From Saccharum officinarum (lineage: Eukaryota > Streptophyta > Magnoliopsida > Poales > Poaceae), in assembly GCA_020631735.1 (NCBI GenBank), contig CM036221.1, positions 17,031,381-17,095,380 of the forward strand: DNA of 64,000 nucleotides. The letters are read 5' to 3'. The notes under the pieces are model-generated. The model was not told the DNA's origin. It was given only the letters and a program-made list of their open reading frames with translations, and searched no databases. This document shows positions 54,291 to 64,000 of this stretch, piece after piece. Position 1 is the stretch's first letter. Every line of letters starts with the position of its first letter. Position numbers and translations under genes: made by a program.

Positions 54291-56451
54291 TGTGGCAGAA
54301 CCGCCTGAATTAACACACTTTTAGAGGCGCTGTCTTCCACTAGACACTAAGCACCCCAAAAGTGAGCCAAGTCAAGCAGTTCTGTCGAGCACACCCAACG
54401 GGAGAACTCGAAACGTTCCACAATTTTACACCCGGGATCCAATAATGAGTACAAGCTTATAATACTTAATCCATTTCATACCACAAAGAGTCTCAGAAAT
54501 TCTTTATTACAGTACCCAAGTTCAGAGTGCGATAAATTAAACAGCGGAATAAAACAACATCTAGCGGAGCGGTATAAGGATCCGTCTGTGCCCACCAGAA
54601 GAATCCTCCACACAACAGTTAGCTTCTCAAGCAGCACCTGCAACAAGGGTAAATAAACCCTGAGTACACAATGTACTCGCAAGACTTACCCGACTGGGAA
54701 TATATTTCCCGACTCTCAAGGATTATGATAGGCTTTATGGCTTGTGGGTTCTTGTTTGCGGAAAGCAATACTAAGAGTGAGTCCTTATTTAATTAAATTA
54801 TTAACAGCCATGTTAAATTCATTATCCAACCTACTATGTAAGCACCTGTTCTATCATCAAGCAAGGGTTGAGCAATCAGAATCATTTTTCCATCTTTCAT
54901 ATGCCAGTTCTTACTACGGTGCCAGAGTGCAGTCAAGCCGTACCGTCACGTAGAAACGGCGATTCGCGAATCAATGTGCCCAGCTGGGTACCCCGAAAAA
55001 CACACGTCTCGCTTGTACCCCAGGCACAAGCAAGACCAACCCGTTCTCCTCCTGTCATAGGTTTCCAGGTCCCCGTCCAAACTTGGACTCCTAGCTCCCG
55101 TACTTGAGGCCCGGCCTCAATACGGTGCTAAGACCTCCACCTATCCCCGCCTCCAATCAGTCGGTCCGGAAAGAGCCGGAGCCCATGACAAGAGAGTAAC
55201 AAGTTTTCCTAGCCCCCATCCGCTAGTATATGCTCGGGATAAGGAGATCTGTGACTTGACTGGGGATCCAGTGCAACGAACGGTCCTTAATCGACACGGA
55301 CAGGGAAATAGTGCAACCAAGCTATGCCCGTGGCCGCGGGACACAACCTGTTACACCCACCAAAACCCATACCATATCCCTGCCCGGTCACCATTTCCTT
55401 TTCCATCATTTCATCATTAGTGTAATAATAATAATAATAACCACCTATTGTGAGTAACGACAGGTTACTCACGCTACCGATAAACCTAAGCAAAGCAGCT
55501 ACACGATCCTGTACTAGTAAGACTCATGGGTAGATATATATATATGCATGTGGATATCATAAAACTCCTGCAACGTAAATGCACAACCTATATATATATA
55601 TATATAATAATTTGTAAAATAAGGGTTATGCACCGGGGCTTGCCTTGGGCAGGCGCGGTGTCAGCAAAGTCAGTGACGGGTGGCTCTGGAACGTCCTCCT
55701 GCACGAGGATCTCCTCGTACTCTTCGATGACTTCGTCGTACTCCTGCTCGCCGAATGTCACGATCTCCAGTGGCTCGTCCTCTATATGCATGCAGTGATG
55801 ATGATGCAATAATTAATATATAGGCAACCGCAACTCTTAAAATAAGAATACATCTACCAAGCTACAAGCTAACTCTAATGACTAATACGCAAAGTTACCT
55901 ATTATTCCCACTAAACAAGTATGAAACATTTCATGTATTATCTTAGCAACTAAAGGCATCCTTATTGTTAAAATCAATTTACTATATATATAATAAAACC
56001 AGGAGCGCTAGTTACCACGCATCATAAAAATTTATTCTCTAAACAACCATAATAAGCATTTCAAAATAATAAAGTAACCCTAAAGGTATCACTGAACTAT
56101 ACGAACTAATTACACTAACAGATAGATCATGAATTTAGGAATCTAACAAAATTTATTTCGCAATCAATAAATAAATTCAAAAGAGCTCTAGAGATGAAGA
56201 AAATGGTATTATTGGAGGAGGCTAATCACGCAATTGAACTTGTTGACTTGCACATGACTGTGGGTCTAGAATTACTAGATGAGACCACGGGTCAAGAAAA
56301 TAATAAAGAAGAAGAATGAAGGAATTCTTACAGGCTAGCTACCTCAGAATTGAAAGAAGTGCCACCTACGGTGATCGATGTGCGGAGGCAATGCAAGAGG
56401 AGAGACACCAGGGAGCTTAGCAAATGCTTGCCCTGCGTGGAGTGGAGCAGA

Positions 56452-56462
56452 GCCATATATAG
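56452..56462 (-). promoter_or_regulatory. Possible LTR promoter TATA box
   Basis: On the minus strand the sequence reads GTGCTATATATGGCTC, a good TATA match about 1.2 kb into the LTR in element orientation. The functional equivalent would be in the 5' LTR near 64960, outside the window. It is assigned from sequence only. Confidence 0.4.
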
Positions 56463-57048
56463 CACTGATCGTGGGTGGTCATGACAAGCTAAGTAGTCTG
56501 GAAGCACGAAACGAGTTGGCAGGGTTGTCCTCTGGCTCCGTGCCGTGTGCGGTGGTGAGGTCTTGGTCATGAGAGAATTAATTCAAGGATTGAACTTTGA
56601 GTGGTCTTGGACTTACGAGCATGTCAGGACTAGGGTGGGCTTTGGGCTGAACGTGCTCAGCGGTGGGGTGCTGGTTCATTTATGCAGGTCAAGGAATTAA
56701 TTGAGGAGGAGATCACAGGTCAAGGAAACATTAGAGAATAAGAAGATCAATTGTAAACTAGCTACCTCAGCTGATGATAGCTCGGGGAGAAATCGATAGA
56801 CGCAGCTCTCTCGGGCAAGAACAGAAGAACTTGATTTGAGAGGAAGAAACAAGTGAGCAGCGGAGCGAAATAGCTCGGCGTATCCTTTTAAAGACAGAAG
56901 ACGCAGTAATAGAGAAGCGAAGACATGACAACGACGCGTCATAAGGTTAGTAGCTAAACTAGCTTGCTTAAAGGTAATAAAGCGCCGCGGGAACGACGTG
57001 CTGCATGGACAAACAACATTTTCCACTGGCTAGGTGATTTTTCCACGG

Positions 57049-57108
57049 ATGAACAGTAACTTCTGCGTGTGAACAGTGATTTCCACGCGTGAACAGTGCT
57101 TCCTGCAC
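57049..57108. repeat. 20 bp repeat x 3 inside the LTR
   Basis: GAACAGT recurs at exactly 20 bp spacing (57051, 57071, 57091) in units of the form (A/G)TGAACAGT(A/G)(A/C)TT(C/T)C(T)(G/C)C. Such short repeats in an LTR U3 may be enhancer-like; no proof. Confidence 0.7.
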
Positions 57109-57643
57109 TGCTACAGTATCGACGTATGGAAAATCTACGCTTCTGCAGTCTGTCGTGTTGAAAAAACTTCACTGCTGCATTGCTACGTGAGAAAAGTTTG
57201 CTCTGGTACCGTTCTGACATGTTGAAACTCCCTGCTGCTATAGGCTGGCGTGAGAAAAGAGTACGTGCACCGCGTTTGCAGAGCAGTGAGCGAGCGGCAT
57301 GCTCGCCGGCCGAACTTGTGAGTGAGATTAATGCGTAGCGTGTGCGACACACTATGGCAGTGGTAGCGCGTCGTGCACTGATGATTTTGCAAGGTGATTA
57401 GCAAGCGAAGTAAAGGCGGGATAATTAGAACAACGAGAGATGACAGTGGCGCGTCGCGAGATTGATAGAGATAAAAATCTTACCAAGTGGTATGCTAATA
57501 ATTAGCGAATGACAATAATTTATCATTTGACTTTGTGGCTAAGGAGCTCTCACGTGAAGATACATGACGTGCTTGAAGGGCTACTTGGACTTTATGAAAA
57601 ATATTTAGTGACTTGTTGACGCGGTAACACCGAGGGTGTTACA

Positions 57644-57655
57644 CTCTACCCCCCT
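57644..57655 (-). other. Polypurine tract of the gypsy element
   Basis: On the minus strand AGGGGGGTAGAG directly precedes the TG of the 3' LTR, the position of the plus-strand primer for reverse transcription. It is 76 bp after the gag-pol stop codon. Confidence 0.88.
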
Positions 57656-57731
57656 AAATGAAAATCTCGACCCGAGATTTCATGTGCCTAGTGTGAGAAA
57701 AGAGGTTGAAATAAATTTTTAATCTCGATAA

Positions 57732-60700
57732 TTACATTGATGAGCCAGGAATGAGATGAGGATAATGCTTTAAAATATAGCTCTCAAGTTCCCAAGTTGC
57801 CTCATCCTCCGAGTGATTCTGCCATTGGACTTTGTAAAATTTCACCACATTGTTTCTCGTCACCCTTTCTTTTTCATCCAAAATCTTGACGGGATGCTCA
57901 ATATAGGAAAGATCAGGTTGGAGAGGGAGTCCTTCGATCTCCACTGCCTCATCAGGAACTCGCAAACACTTTTTCAACTGAGACACATGAAAAACATCAT
58001 GGACGGCTGACAATATATCTGGGAGCTGGATGCGGTAAGCAACAGTACCACGCCGTTCCAAAACCTTGTAAGGCCCAACATAGCGAGGAGCTAATTTTCC
58101 ACGGACACCAAACCTATGCACACCTTTCATGGGAGACACTTTAAGATACACATAATCACCAACTTCAAATTGCAAAGGCCTTCTTCTCTTATCCGCATAG
58201 GTTTTCTGGCGGTTCTGAGCCGCCTTCAAATGACTCCGAATAATTCCGACTTTCTCTCTTGCTTCATGGATAAAGTCAGGCCCGAAGTAACCACGGTCTC
58301 CTACTTCAACCCAGTTGAGCGGTGTCCTACACTTCTTGCCATACAAAGCCTCAAAAGGTGCCATTCGAATGCTTTCTTGATAGCTATTGTTGTAAGAAAA
58401 CTCAGCCAATCTCAAGCACTCATCCCACTTCTCTGGGAAAGAAATGACACAAGCTCTCAACATATCTTCCAGCACTTGATTGACTCTTTCTGTCTGGCCG
58501 TCGGTCTGCGGATGATAAGCTGAACTTCTGAGAAGACTAGTTCCAAGGCATTTTTGGAGTTGAGTCCAAAAGCGGGACATAAAGACCGATCCACGATCAG
58601 AAACAATAGTGAGAGGGACTCCATGGAGAGTTACAATGCGGTCAAAATACAACTTAGCATATTGCATGGCTGTATACCTTCCATCCACAGGAAGAAAATG
58701 GGCAGACTTTGTAAGACGATCCACAATAACCCAAATAGAATCATGCCCTTTTACTGTGCGAGGCAATCCTGTAATAAAATCCATAGAAATATCCTCCCAT
58801 TTCCACACTGGGATTGGCAAAGGCTGTAGGAAACCAGGCGTACGCATATGGTCTGCCTTCACCCTTCCACAAATATCACATTCTGCAATATACTTAGTGA
58901 TATCCTGCTTCATATTTGACCACCAATACAAGTGGCGCAAATCATGGTACATCTTGTTACTTCCCGGATGAATGGATAGCCTGGAACTATGGGCTTCCTC
59001 CAAAATCTTTCTTCTAAGCTCATCACTTCCGGGAACCACCAACCGATTCTTGTATCTCACCACACCTTGTTCATCAATGCTGAAATGAGGACCACGTCCT
59101 TCAGCAATCAACTTCTTGATATGAGGAATCTCCAAAACATCCTGCCTTTGCTCAATGATAATTTGCTCCAATAAATCTGAGACTAGAGCAATGTGAGCTA
59201 AAACTGCAGAGTGAGAGAGAGGTAAGGACTCTTCATCTTTCTGATGTGACTTCCGACTCAACGCATCAGCCACCACATTGGCTTTTCCAGGATGATAATG
59301 GACTTCTAGATTATAATCCTTGATTAACTCAAGCCATCTCCTTTGCCTCATATTTAACTCGGGTTGAGTGAAAATATACTTGAGGCTCTTGTGATCCGTA
59401 TAAATATGCACCTTGTTTCCCAATAGATAATGCCTCCAAATCTTTAGAGCGTGCACCACTGCAGCCAGCTCTAAATCATGGGTGGGATAATTCACTTCAT
59501 GCTTCTTCAGTTGACGAGAAGCATAAGCTATCACCCGTCCCTCTTGCATAAGCACACAACCAAGACCTGTCTTGGATGCATCACAATACACATCAAATGG
59601 CTTGTCAATATCCGGTTGGGCAAGAATAGGGGCAGAGGTAAGAAATTTCTTCAAAGCTTGGAAGGCTTCCTCACAGGCTGGACTCCACACAAACTTGGAG
59701 TCTTTCTGAAGCAACTTGGTCATAGGCTGAGCTATCTTGGAGAAATCAGGAATGAAGCGTCGATAATAACCGGCAAGACCAAGAAACTGACGGATCTGAT
59801 GTACCGATTTTGGAGAATTCCAACTAAGCACATCATGCACCTTGCTAGGATCTACCGATACACCTTCAGGGGTCAGAACATGTCCCAAAAACTGCACCCT
59901 ATCCAACCAAAACTCACATTTGCTGAACTTGGCATACAGCTTGTGCTCCCGCAGTCGGTTCAGGACTGTGCGAAGGTGTTGTGCATGTTCTTCTTCATTC
60001 TTGGAATATATCAAAATATCATCAATGAACACCACTACAAACTTATCTAACTCCGGCATAAAGACTGAGTTCATGAGGTACATGAAGAATGCAGGAGCAT
60101 TGGTGAGACCAAAAGACATGACTAGGTACTCATAAAGCCCATACCTAGTAGAGAAAGCTGTCTTTGGTATATCTTGGGGCCGAATTTTTATTTGGTGATA
60201 CCCAGAACGAAGATCAATTTTGGAAAACACTCTAGCACCAGCCAACTGATCAAACAAAGCATCAATGCGAGGCAAAGGGTACTTATTCTTGATGGTTACC
60301 GCATTGAGAGGGCGATAATCCACACACATCCGCAGAGTGTCGTCCTTCTTCTTCACAAAAATAGCTGGACAACCCCATGGAGAAGAACTAGGACGGATAA
60401 ACCCCTTCTTCAGCAATTCCTCTAATTGCTTCTTCATTTCTGCTAGTTCTGGTGGAGCCATGCGGTAAGGACGCCGTGAAATAGGAGCAGTGCTAGGCTC
60501 TAACTCTATGATAAACTCCACATCTCTATCTGGTGGTAACCCAGGTAAATCTTCAGGGAAGACATCAGGAAACTCACAGACCACAGGAATAGAGGCAAGA
60601 TCAGGAGAAGCTTCAACATTAGCGGCGACTGGTGAAGCAGAATTTAGAGAGATACGGAGAGACATCCTATCCTCAGAAGAAGGAAGTCGTAACTCAACAA

Positions 60701-62306
60701 CTCTCCTCTTAAGGTCCAAGACTACCCCATAAACCTTCAACCAATTCATGCCCAGGATTGCATCAATGCCTTGTCCAGGTAGCAACATGAACTGGAGACG
60801 GTAAGTGTGAGTGGCCAGCACTAAGCTGACTGTGTCCGTCCGGGTATTTATGCACATCTGCGCACCCGGAGTGCTAATTTTATAGGCAAAAGGAATAGCC
60901 ATAAGAGATATATTGTGTCTTTCTGCAAACCCCATGCTCATGAATGAATGTGATGCTCCAGAATCAAATAACACAAATGCTGGGTGGGAGTCAATGGTAA
61001 ACATACCAGCCATCACAGGCTCATTCTGTAGGATCTCCTCAGCCTCGGTGTAGTTAACCTGTCCTGAGCGACTCACTGGCACCTTCTTCTTAATAATCGT
61101 CCTCTTGATCAAGCGAGAGCTGGCGGACGGCTGGGAAGACTGAGCAGCCCGGTTCTCGGGACACTCCCGAGCAAAGTGGCCCTCCTTGCCACACTTGAAA
61201 CAAGCAGTAGACTTGATCATCTGCCCCTGACGAGGTGGAAACTGCGATCCCTGGGGCTGCTGCACCTGCTGAGTAGGCGCACGGTACTGAGTCGGCGGTG
61301 TTTGCCGAGTCTGCTGAGGCTGCCGAGATGGCTGTCCACCTGGGGGATGGTAGGACATCCTCTTGACAACTTGCATCTTCTGTGACTGCGGGTGACTAGA
61401 AGACCCAGAGATTCCCCGCTTGCGCTTCCACTCAGCCTGAGTGTCACGCTGCAGTCCTTCCATAGCAATGGCAGCATTCATCAGAGTACCAAAGGTCTGA
61501 TAGTTCCCAGTATAAAGCTCTTTCTGCAAAATACAAGAGAGGCCACGATAGAAGCGGTCCCTCTTCTTCTCATCTGTGTCAACATGAGTCCCAGCATACT
61601 GTGCCAGATGGTTGAATTTATTGGCATACTCCATCACAGACATGCTCCCCTGTTTCAGGTCTAAGAACTCCGAGAGCTTCCTGTTCAGAACACCCGCAGG
61701 AATGTAGTACTCTCGGAAGGCAGTGGTGAACTCCTGCCAAGTCACAGGATGACCCACCGGCTGCATGGCATTGAAAGTATCCCACCATGCGCTAGCAGAT
61801 CCCAAAAGCTGTTGTGCGGCAAAGCGCACCTTCTGCTCATCGGTCACCGTGAGCAGCAGAAACTTCTGCTCCAGCACACGAAGCCAATGCTCCGCGTCTA
61901 GAGGCTCTGCAGTCGGCGTGAACGTGGGCGGGTTGGTCTTCAAGAAGTCCTGATAAGAACAGGGCCTCTCAAGACCGCGGGCACCACCCCCGTTCCCGCC
62001 GTTGCCACCGTGGCCTCCACGGACGAAGCCACCAAGAGCTTGTGCCATCATCTCCAAGGCACGGGCTGTCTCCTGACGTGAAGCTAACATCTCTGCCATC
62101 ATCTCCGCAGGAGTCATCGGAGGTGGTGGTGGTGGTGGCGGGGAAGGAGGACCCAAGAGTGGGGCCTCACGGCTCTGTCCATTGGCATTGTTGTTGCCAT
62201 TGTCGCGACCACTTTCACCATGACCTTCACCAAGGCCACGGCCCGCACCGGCACTGGTGCTCCCACGACCAGACCCAGTGCCCACACGACGGGACCTCAG
62301 ATCCAT
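57732..62306 (-). CDS. Ty3/gypsy chromovirus Gag-Pol polyprotein, intact
   Basis: One uninterrupted frame, start ATG at 62306 (MDLRSRRVG); the frame extends seven codons upstream only from a TTG, so the ATG is used, giving 1,524 residues. Numbering from that upstream TTG, the domains are Gag (about 140-300, WWDTF and REYYIPAGV), a zinc knuckle [16 protein letters not shown] (376-391), aspartic protease FDSGASHSF (454-462), RT (about 640-820) with [13 protein letters not shown] and FIDDILIYS (767-775), RNase H (about 908-1025, [18 protein letters not shown]), the integrase HHCC zinc finger (1112-1153), the integrase core with D1183, D1244 and E1280 (D,D35E spacing) and a C-terminal chromodomain-like segment (1478-1525, [27 protein letters not shown]). 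The chromodomain after integrase marks a chromovirus, probably Tekay/Del. All catalytic residues are present, there are no stops, and the LTRs are nearly identical, so recent activity is likely. Confidence 0.97.
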   Translation of the reverse strand: MDLRSRRVGTGSGRGSTSAGAGRGLGEGHGESGRDNGNNNANGQSREAPLLGPPSPPPPPPPPMTPAEMMAEMLASRQETARALEMMAQALGGFVRGGHGGNGGNGGGARGLERPCSYQDFLKTNPPTFTPTAEPLDAEHWLRVLEQKFLLLTVTDEQKVRFAAQQLLGSASAWWDTFNAMQPVGHPVTWQEFTTAFREYYIPAGVLNRKLSEFLDLKQGSMSVMEYANKFNHLAQYAGTHVDTDEKKRDRFYRGLSCILQKELYTGNYQTFGTLMNAAIAMEGLQRDTQAEWKRKRGISGSSSHPQSQKMQVVKRMSYHPPGGQPSRQPQQTRQTPPTQYRAPTQQVQQPQGSQFPPRQGQMIKSTACFKCGKEGHFARECPENRAAQSSQPSASSRLIKRTIIKKKVPVSRSGQVNYTEAEEILQNEPVMAGMFTIDSHPAFVLFDSGASHSFMSMGFAERHNISLMAIPFAYKISTPGAQMCINTRTDTVSLVLATHTYRLQFMLLPGQGIDAILGMNWLKVYGVVLDLKRRVVELRLPSSEDRMSLRISLNSASPVAANVEASPDLASIPVVCEFPDVFPEDLPGLPPDRDVEFIIELEPSTAPISRRPYRMAPPELAEMKKQLEELLKKGFIRPSSSPWGCPAIFVKKKDDTLRMCVDYRPLNAVTIKNKYPLPRIDALFDQLAGARVFSKIDLRSGYHQIKIRPQDIPKTAFSTRYGLYEYLVMSFGLTNAPAFFMYLMNSVFMPELDKFVVVFIDDILIYSKNEEEHAQHLRTVLNRLREHKLYAKFSKCEFWLDRVQFLGHVLTPEGVSVDPSKVHDVLSWNSPKSVHQIRQFLGLAGYYRRFIPDFSKIAQPMTKLLQKDSKFVWSPACEEAFQALKKFLTSAPILAQPDIDKPFDVYCDASKTGLGCVLMQEGRVIAYASRQLKKHEVNYPTHDLELAAVVHALKIWRHYLLGNKVHIYTDHKSLKYIFTQPELNMRQRRWLELIKDYNLEVHYHPGKANVVADALSRKSHQKDEESLPLSHSAVLAHIALVSDLLEQIIIEQRQDVLEIPHIKKLIAEGRGPHFSIDEQGVVRYKNRLVVPGSDELRRKILEEAHSSRLSIHPGSNKMYHDLRHLYWWSNMKQDITKYIAECDICGRVKADHMRTPGFLQPLPIPVWKWEDISMDFITGLPRTVKGHDSIWVIVDRLTKSAHFLPVDGRYTAMQYAKLYFDRIVTLHGVPLTIVSDRGSVFMSRFWTQLQKCLGTSLLRSSAYHPQTDGQTERVNQVLEDMLRACVISFPEKWDECLRLAEFSYNNSYQESIRMAPFEALYGKKCRTPLNWVEVGDRGYFGPDFIHEAREKVGIIRSHLKAAQNRQKTYADKRRRPLQFEVGDYVYLKVSPMKGVHRFGVRGKLAPRYVGPYKVLERRGTVAYRIQLPDILSAVHDVFHVSQLKKCLRVPDEAVEIEGLPLQPDLSYIEHPVKILDEKERVTRNNVVKFYKVQWQNHSEDEATWELESYILKHYPHLIPGSSM

Positions 62307-62779
62307 CTGCGACCAGATAGTAGCCAACCATTAGGGAACCTCCAGACTAGGAACAAGAGACTTAGAGAAATGACAAGGCTTTTACTAAGGATTGAAGCAT
62401 TTTTTTTTATTTATTACCCTATCATCTTAACTATCCAAAATTATACGTGAAGGGGTTTAGCTTAACAGAGTTTCTTCTTATAATGCATGCATCGGCCTAT
62501 GCGTTCACTCAAGCCGGAATATAGCGGCACTCGTTTGAATTTTTGGCACATCGTACACTCCTTTCCGAACACTAGCGCTTTCTTACGTAGCGTAAGTTAG
62601 TGTACCTGCAGAAAAATGGTTAGATAAAATCAGTGCCACTATCCTAGATAGACCATATTGTTAGGGCTTATACTTATTTACGCAGATTTTACCGCATCCT
62701 ATTTTTCGCAAAGCTTTTGTTGGTCAAAGTTTTAAGTTTTTTTTTTTAAAAGGTGATTAAGCTCGTGAACTCATTATTA
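62307..62779 (-). other. Gypsy leader between primer-binding site and gag
   Basis: 473 bp untranslated leader, AT-rich, with poly(T)/poly(A) runs (62400, 62738). It would contain packaging and dimerisation signals in such elements; none can be recognised by sequence. Confidence 0.7.
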
Positions 62780-62791
62780 GCTCTGGTACCA
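62780..62791 (-). other. Primer-binding site of the gypsy element
   Basis: On the minus strand it reads TGGTACCAGAGC, two bases inside the LTR. It differs by one base from the usual plant initiator-Met site TGGTATCAGAGC. The primer is probably that tRNA, but a different Met-type tRNA with a GGTACCA end would pair perfectly. Confidence 0.85.
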
Positions 62792-62793
62792 AC

Positions 62794-64000
62794 TGTGGCA
62801 GAACCGCCTGAATTAACACACTTTTAGAGGCGCTGTCTTCCACTAGACACTAAGCACCCCAAAAGTGAGCCAAGTCAAGCAGTTCTGTCGAGCACACCCA
62901 ACGGGAGAACTCGAAACGTTCCACAATTTTACACCCGGGATCCAATAATGAGTACAAGCTTATAATACTTAATCCATTTCATACCACAAAGAGTCTCAGA
63001 AATTCTTTATTACAGTACCCAAGTTCAGAGTGCGATAAATTAAACAGCGGAATAAAACAACATCTAGCGGAGCGGTATAAGGATCCGTCTGTGCCCACCA
63101 GAAGAATCCTCCACACAACAGTTAGCTTCTCAAGCAGCACCTGCAACAAGGGTAAATAAACCCTGAGTACACAATGTACTCGCAAGACTTACCCGACTGG
63201 GAATATATTTCCCGACTCTCAAGGATTATGATAGGCTTTATGGCTTGTGGGTTCTTGTTTGCGGAAAGCAATACTAAGAGTGAGTCCTTATTTAATTAAA
63301 TTATTAACAGCCATGTTAAATTCATTATCCAACCTACTATGTAAGCACCTGTTCTATCATCAAGCAAGGGTTGAGCAATCAGAATCATTTTTCCATCTTT
63401 CATATGCCAGTTCTTACTACGGTGCCAGAGTGCAGTCAAGCCGTACCGTCACGTAGAAACGGCGATTCGCGAATCAATGTGCCCAGCTGGGTACCCCGAA
63501 AAACACACGTCTCGCTTGTACCCCAGGCACAAGCAAGACCAACCCGTTCTCCTCCTGTCATAGGTTTCCAGGTCCCCGTCCAAACTTGGACTCCTAGCTC
63601 CCGTACTTGAGGCCCGGCCTCAACACGGTGCTAAGACCTCCACCTATCCCCGCCTCCAATCAGTCGGTCCGGAAAGAGCCGGAGCCCATGACAAGAGAGT
63701 AACAAGTTTTCCTAGCCCCCATCCGCTAGTATATGCTCGGGATAAGGAGATCTGTGACTTGACTGGGGATCCAGTGCAACGAACGGTCCTTAATCGACAC
63801 GGACAGGGAAATAGTGCAACCAAGCTATGCCCCGTGGCCGCGGGACACAACCTGTTACACCCACCAAAACCCATACCATATCCCTGCCCGGTCACCATTT
63901 CCTTTTCCATCATTTCATCATTAGTGTAATAATAATAATAATAACCACCTATTGTGAGTAACGACAGGTTACTCACGCTACCGATAAACCTAAGCAAAGC
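62794..64000 (-). mobile_element. 5' LTR of the gypsy element, first 1,207 bp
   Basis: Identical to 54291-55496 apart from one substitution and one 1-bp indel. The window ends inside it; at 3.35 kb it should end near 66146, followed by AGTGC if the insertion is simple. Confidence 0.95.

Larger units (their letters stand above)
54291..57643 (-). mobile_element. 3' LTR of the gypsy chromovirus (3,353 bp)
   Basis: In element orientation it starts TGTAACACCCTCGG (at 57643) and ends GGTTCTGCCACA (at 54291), with TG...CA ends. The first 1.2 kb from 54291 match the other LTR (62794-64000) with one substitution (55121 T against 63624 C) and one 1-bp indel (CCC against CCCC near 55328). The LTR contains a 20 bp repeat (57049-57108), AAT/TAA and TA microsatellites (55423, 55590) and no convincing gene. 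An LTR over 3 kb fits the Tekay/Del group of chromoviruses. Confidence 0.93.

Noticed and set aside
58116..60732. Plus-strand frames of 60-190 codons across the gypsy element
   Set aside because: All are antisense shadows of the intact polyprotein.
57732..62327. Upstream start of gag-pol at 62327
   Set aside because: The codon there is TTG, not ATG; the first ATG is at 62306, followed by a typical gag N-terminus.

Overview
The window looks like nuclear DNA of a grass, probably a panicoid such as a sorghum, sugarcane or Miscanthus relative. This rests on a class III peroxidase gene with a large intron and on typical grass transposons: Stowaway and Tourist-type MITEs, CACTA elements with TTTAGTCCCGG subterminal repeats, a chromodomain Ty3/gypsy element, L1 LINEs, a PIF/Harbinger element and a Poaceae-type SINE. 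The species assignment is inference. Two runs of exactly 100 N (6280-6379 and 42766-42865) divide it into three contigs whose order and orientation are only as good as the scaffolding.

Contig 1 (1-6279) holds the 3' part of a class III peroxidase: the end of one exon, a 4.19 kb intron packed with a SINE and MITEs, and a long last exon with two compensating single-base frameshifts. Contig 2 (6380-42765) starts with the LTR end of a degraded LTR retrotransposon. It continues into a mosaic (about 8.2-25.9 kb) that ends in a clear CACTA terminus at 25908. The mosaic carries at least eight copies of one captured gene fragment: homeodomain recognition helix, intron, and leucine zipper/CxxC region of an HD-ZIP class IV gene. 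Five copies form a tandem array of about 1.2 kb period, and three lie in later units joined to pieces of a second, acidic Lys/Glu-rich gene. After the CACTA end come a small 67-codon gene (27.26 kb), two L1 LINEs with converging 3' ends (27.9-33.5 kb), a second copy of the acidic gene (33.8-35.7 kb), a decayed PIF/Harbinger element with both its Myb-like and transposase genes (35.8-39.85 kb), a small 106-codon single-membrane-span gene (40.28 kb) and the start of a gypsy LTR that runs into the gap.

Contig 3 (42866-64000) begins with an 11.4 kb reverse-complement copy of 22.1-33.65 kb (both LINEs, the small gene, the CACTA end and two HD-ZIP units). At 54291 a young, apparently intact gypsy chromovirus on the minus strand interrupts it. 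That element has a 3,353 bp LTR, a polypurine tract, one uninterrupted gag-pol frame, a leader, a primer-binding site and the first 1.2 kb of the second LTR. The two arms of the inverted repeat differ mainly by single-base indels that become dense toward the gap, which fits an unpolished contig end or haplotig at least as well as a real inverted duplication.

Only the peroxidase, the 67-codon gene and the 106-codon gene look like host genes. Nearly everything else is transposon or captured gene sequence. The most unusual biology is the repeated capture and tandem amplification of an HD-ZIP IV fragment inside a CACTA-derived mosaic, including a tandem duplication whose junction lies in 9 bp of microhomology.
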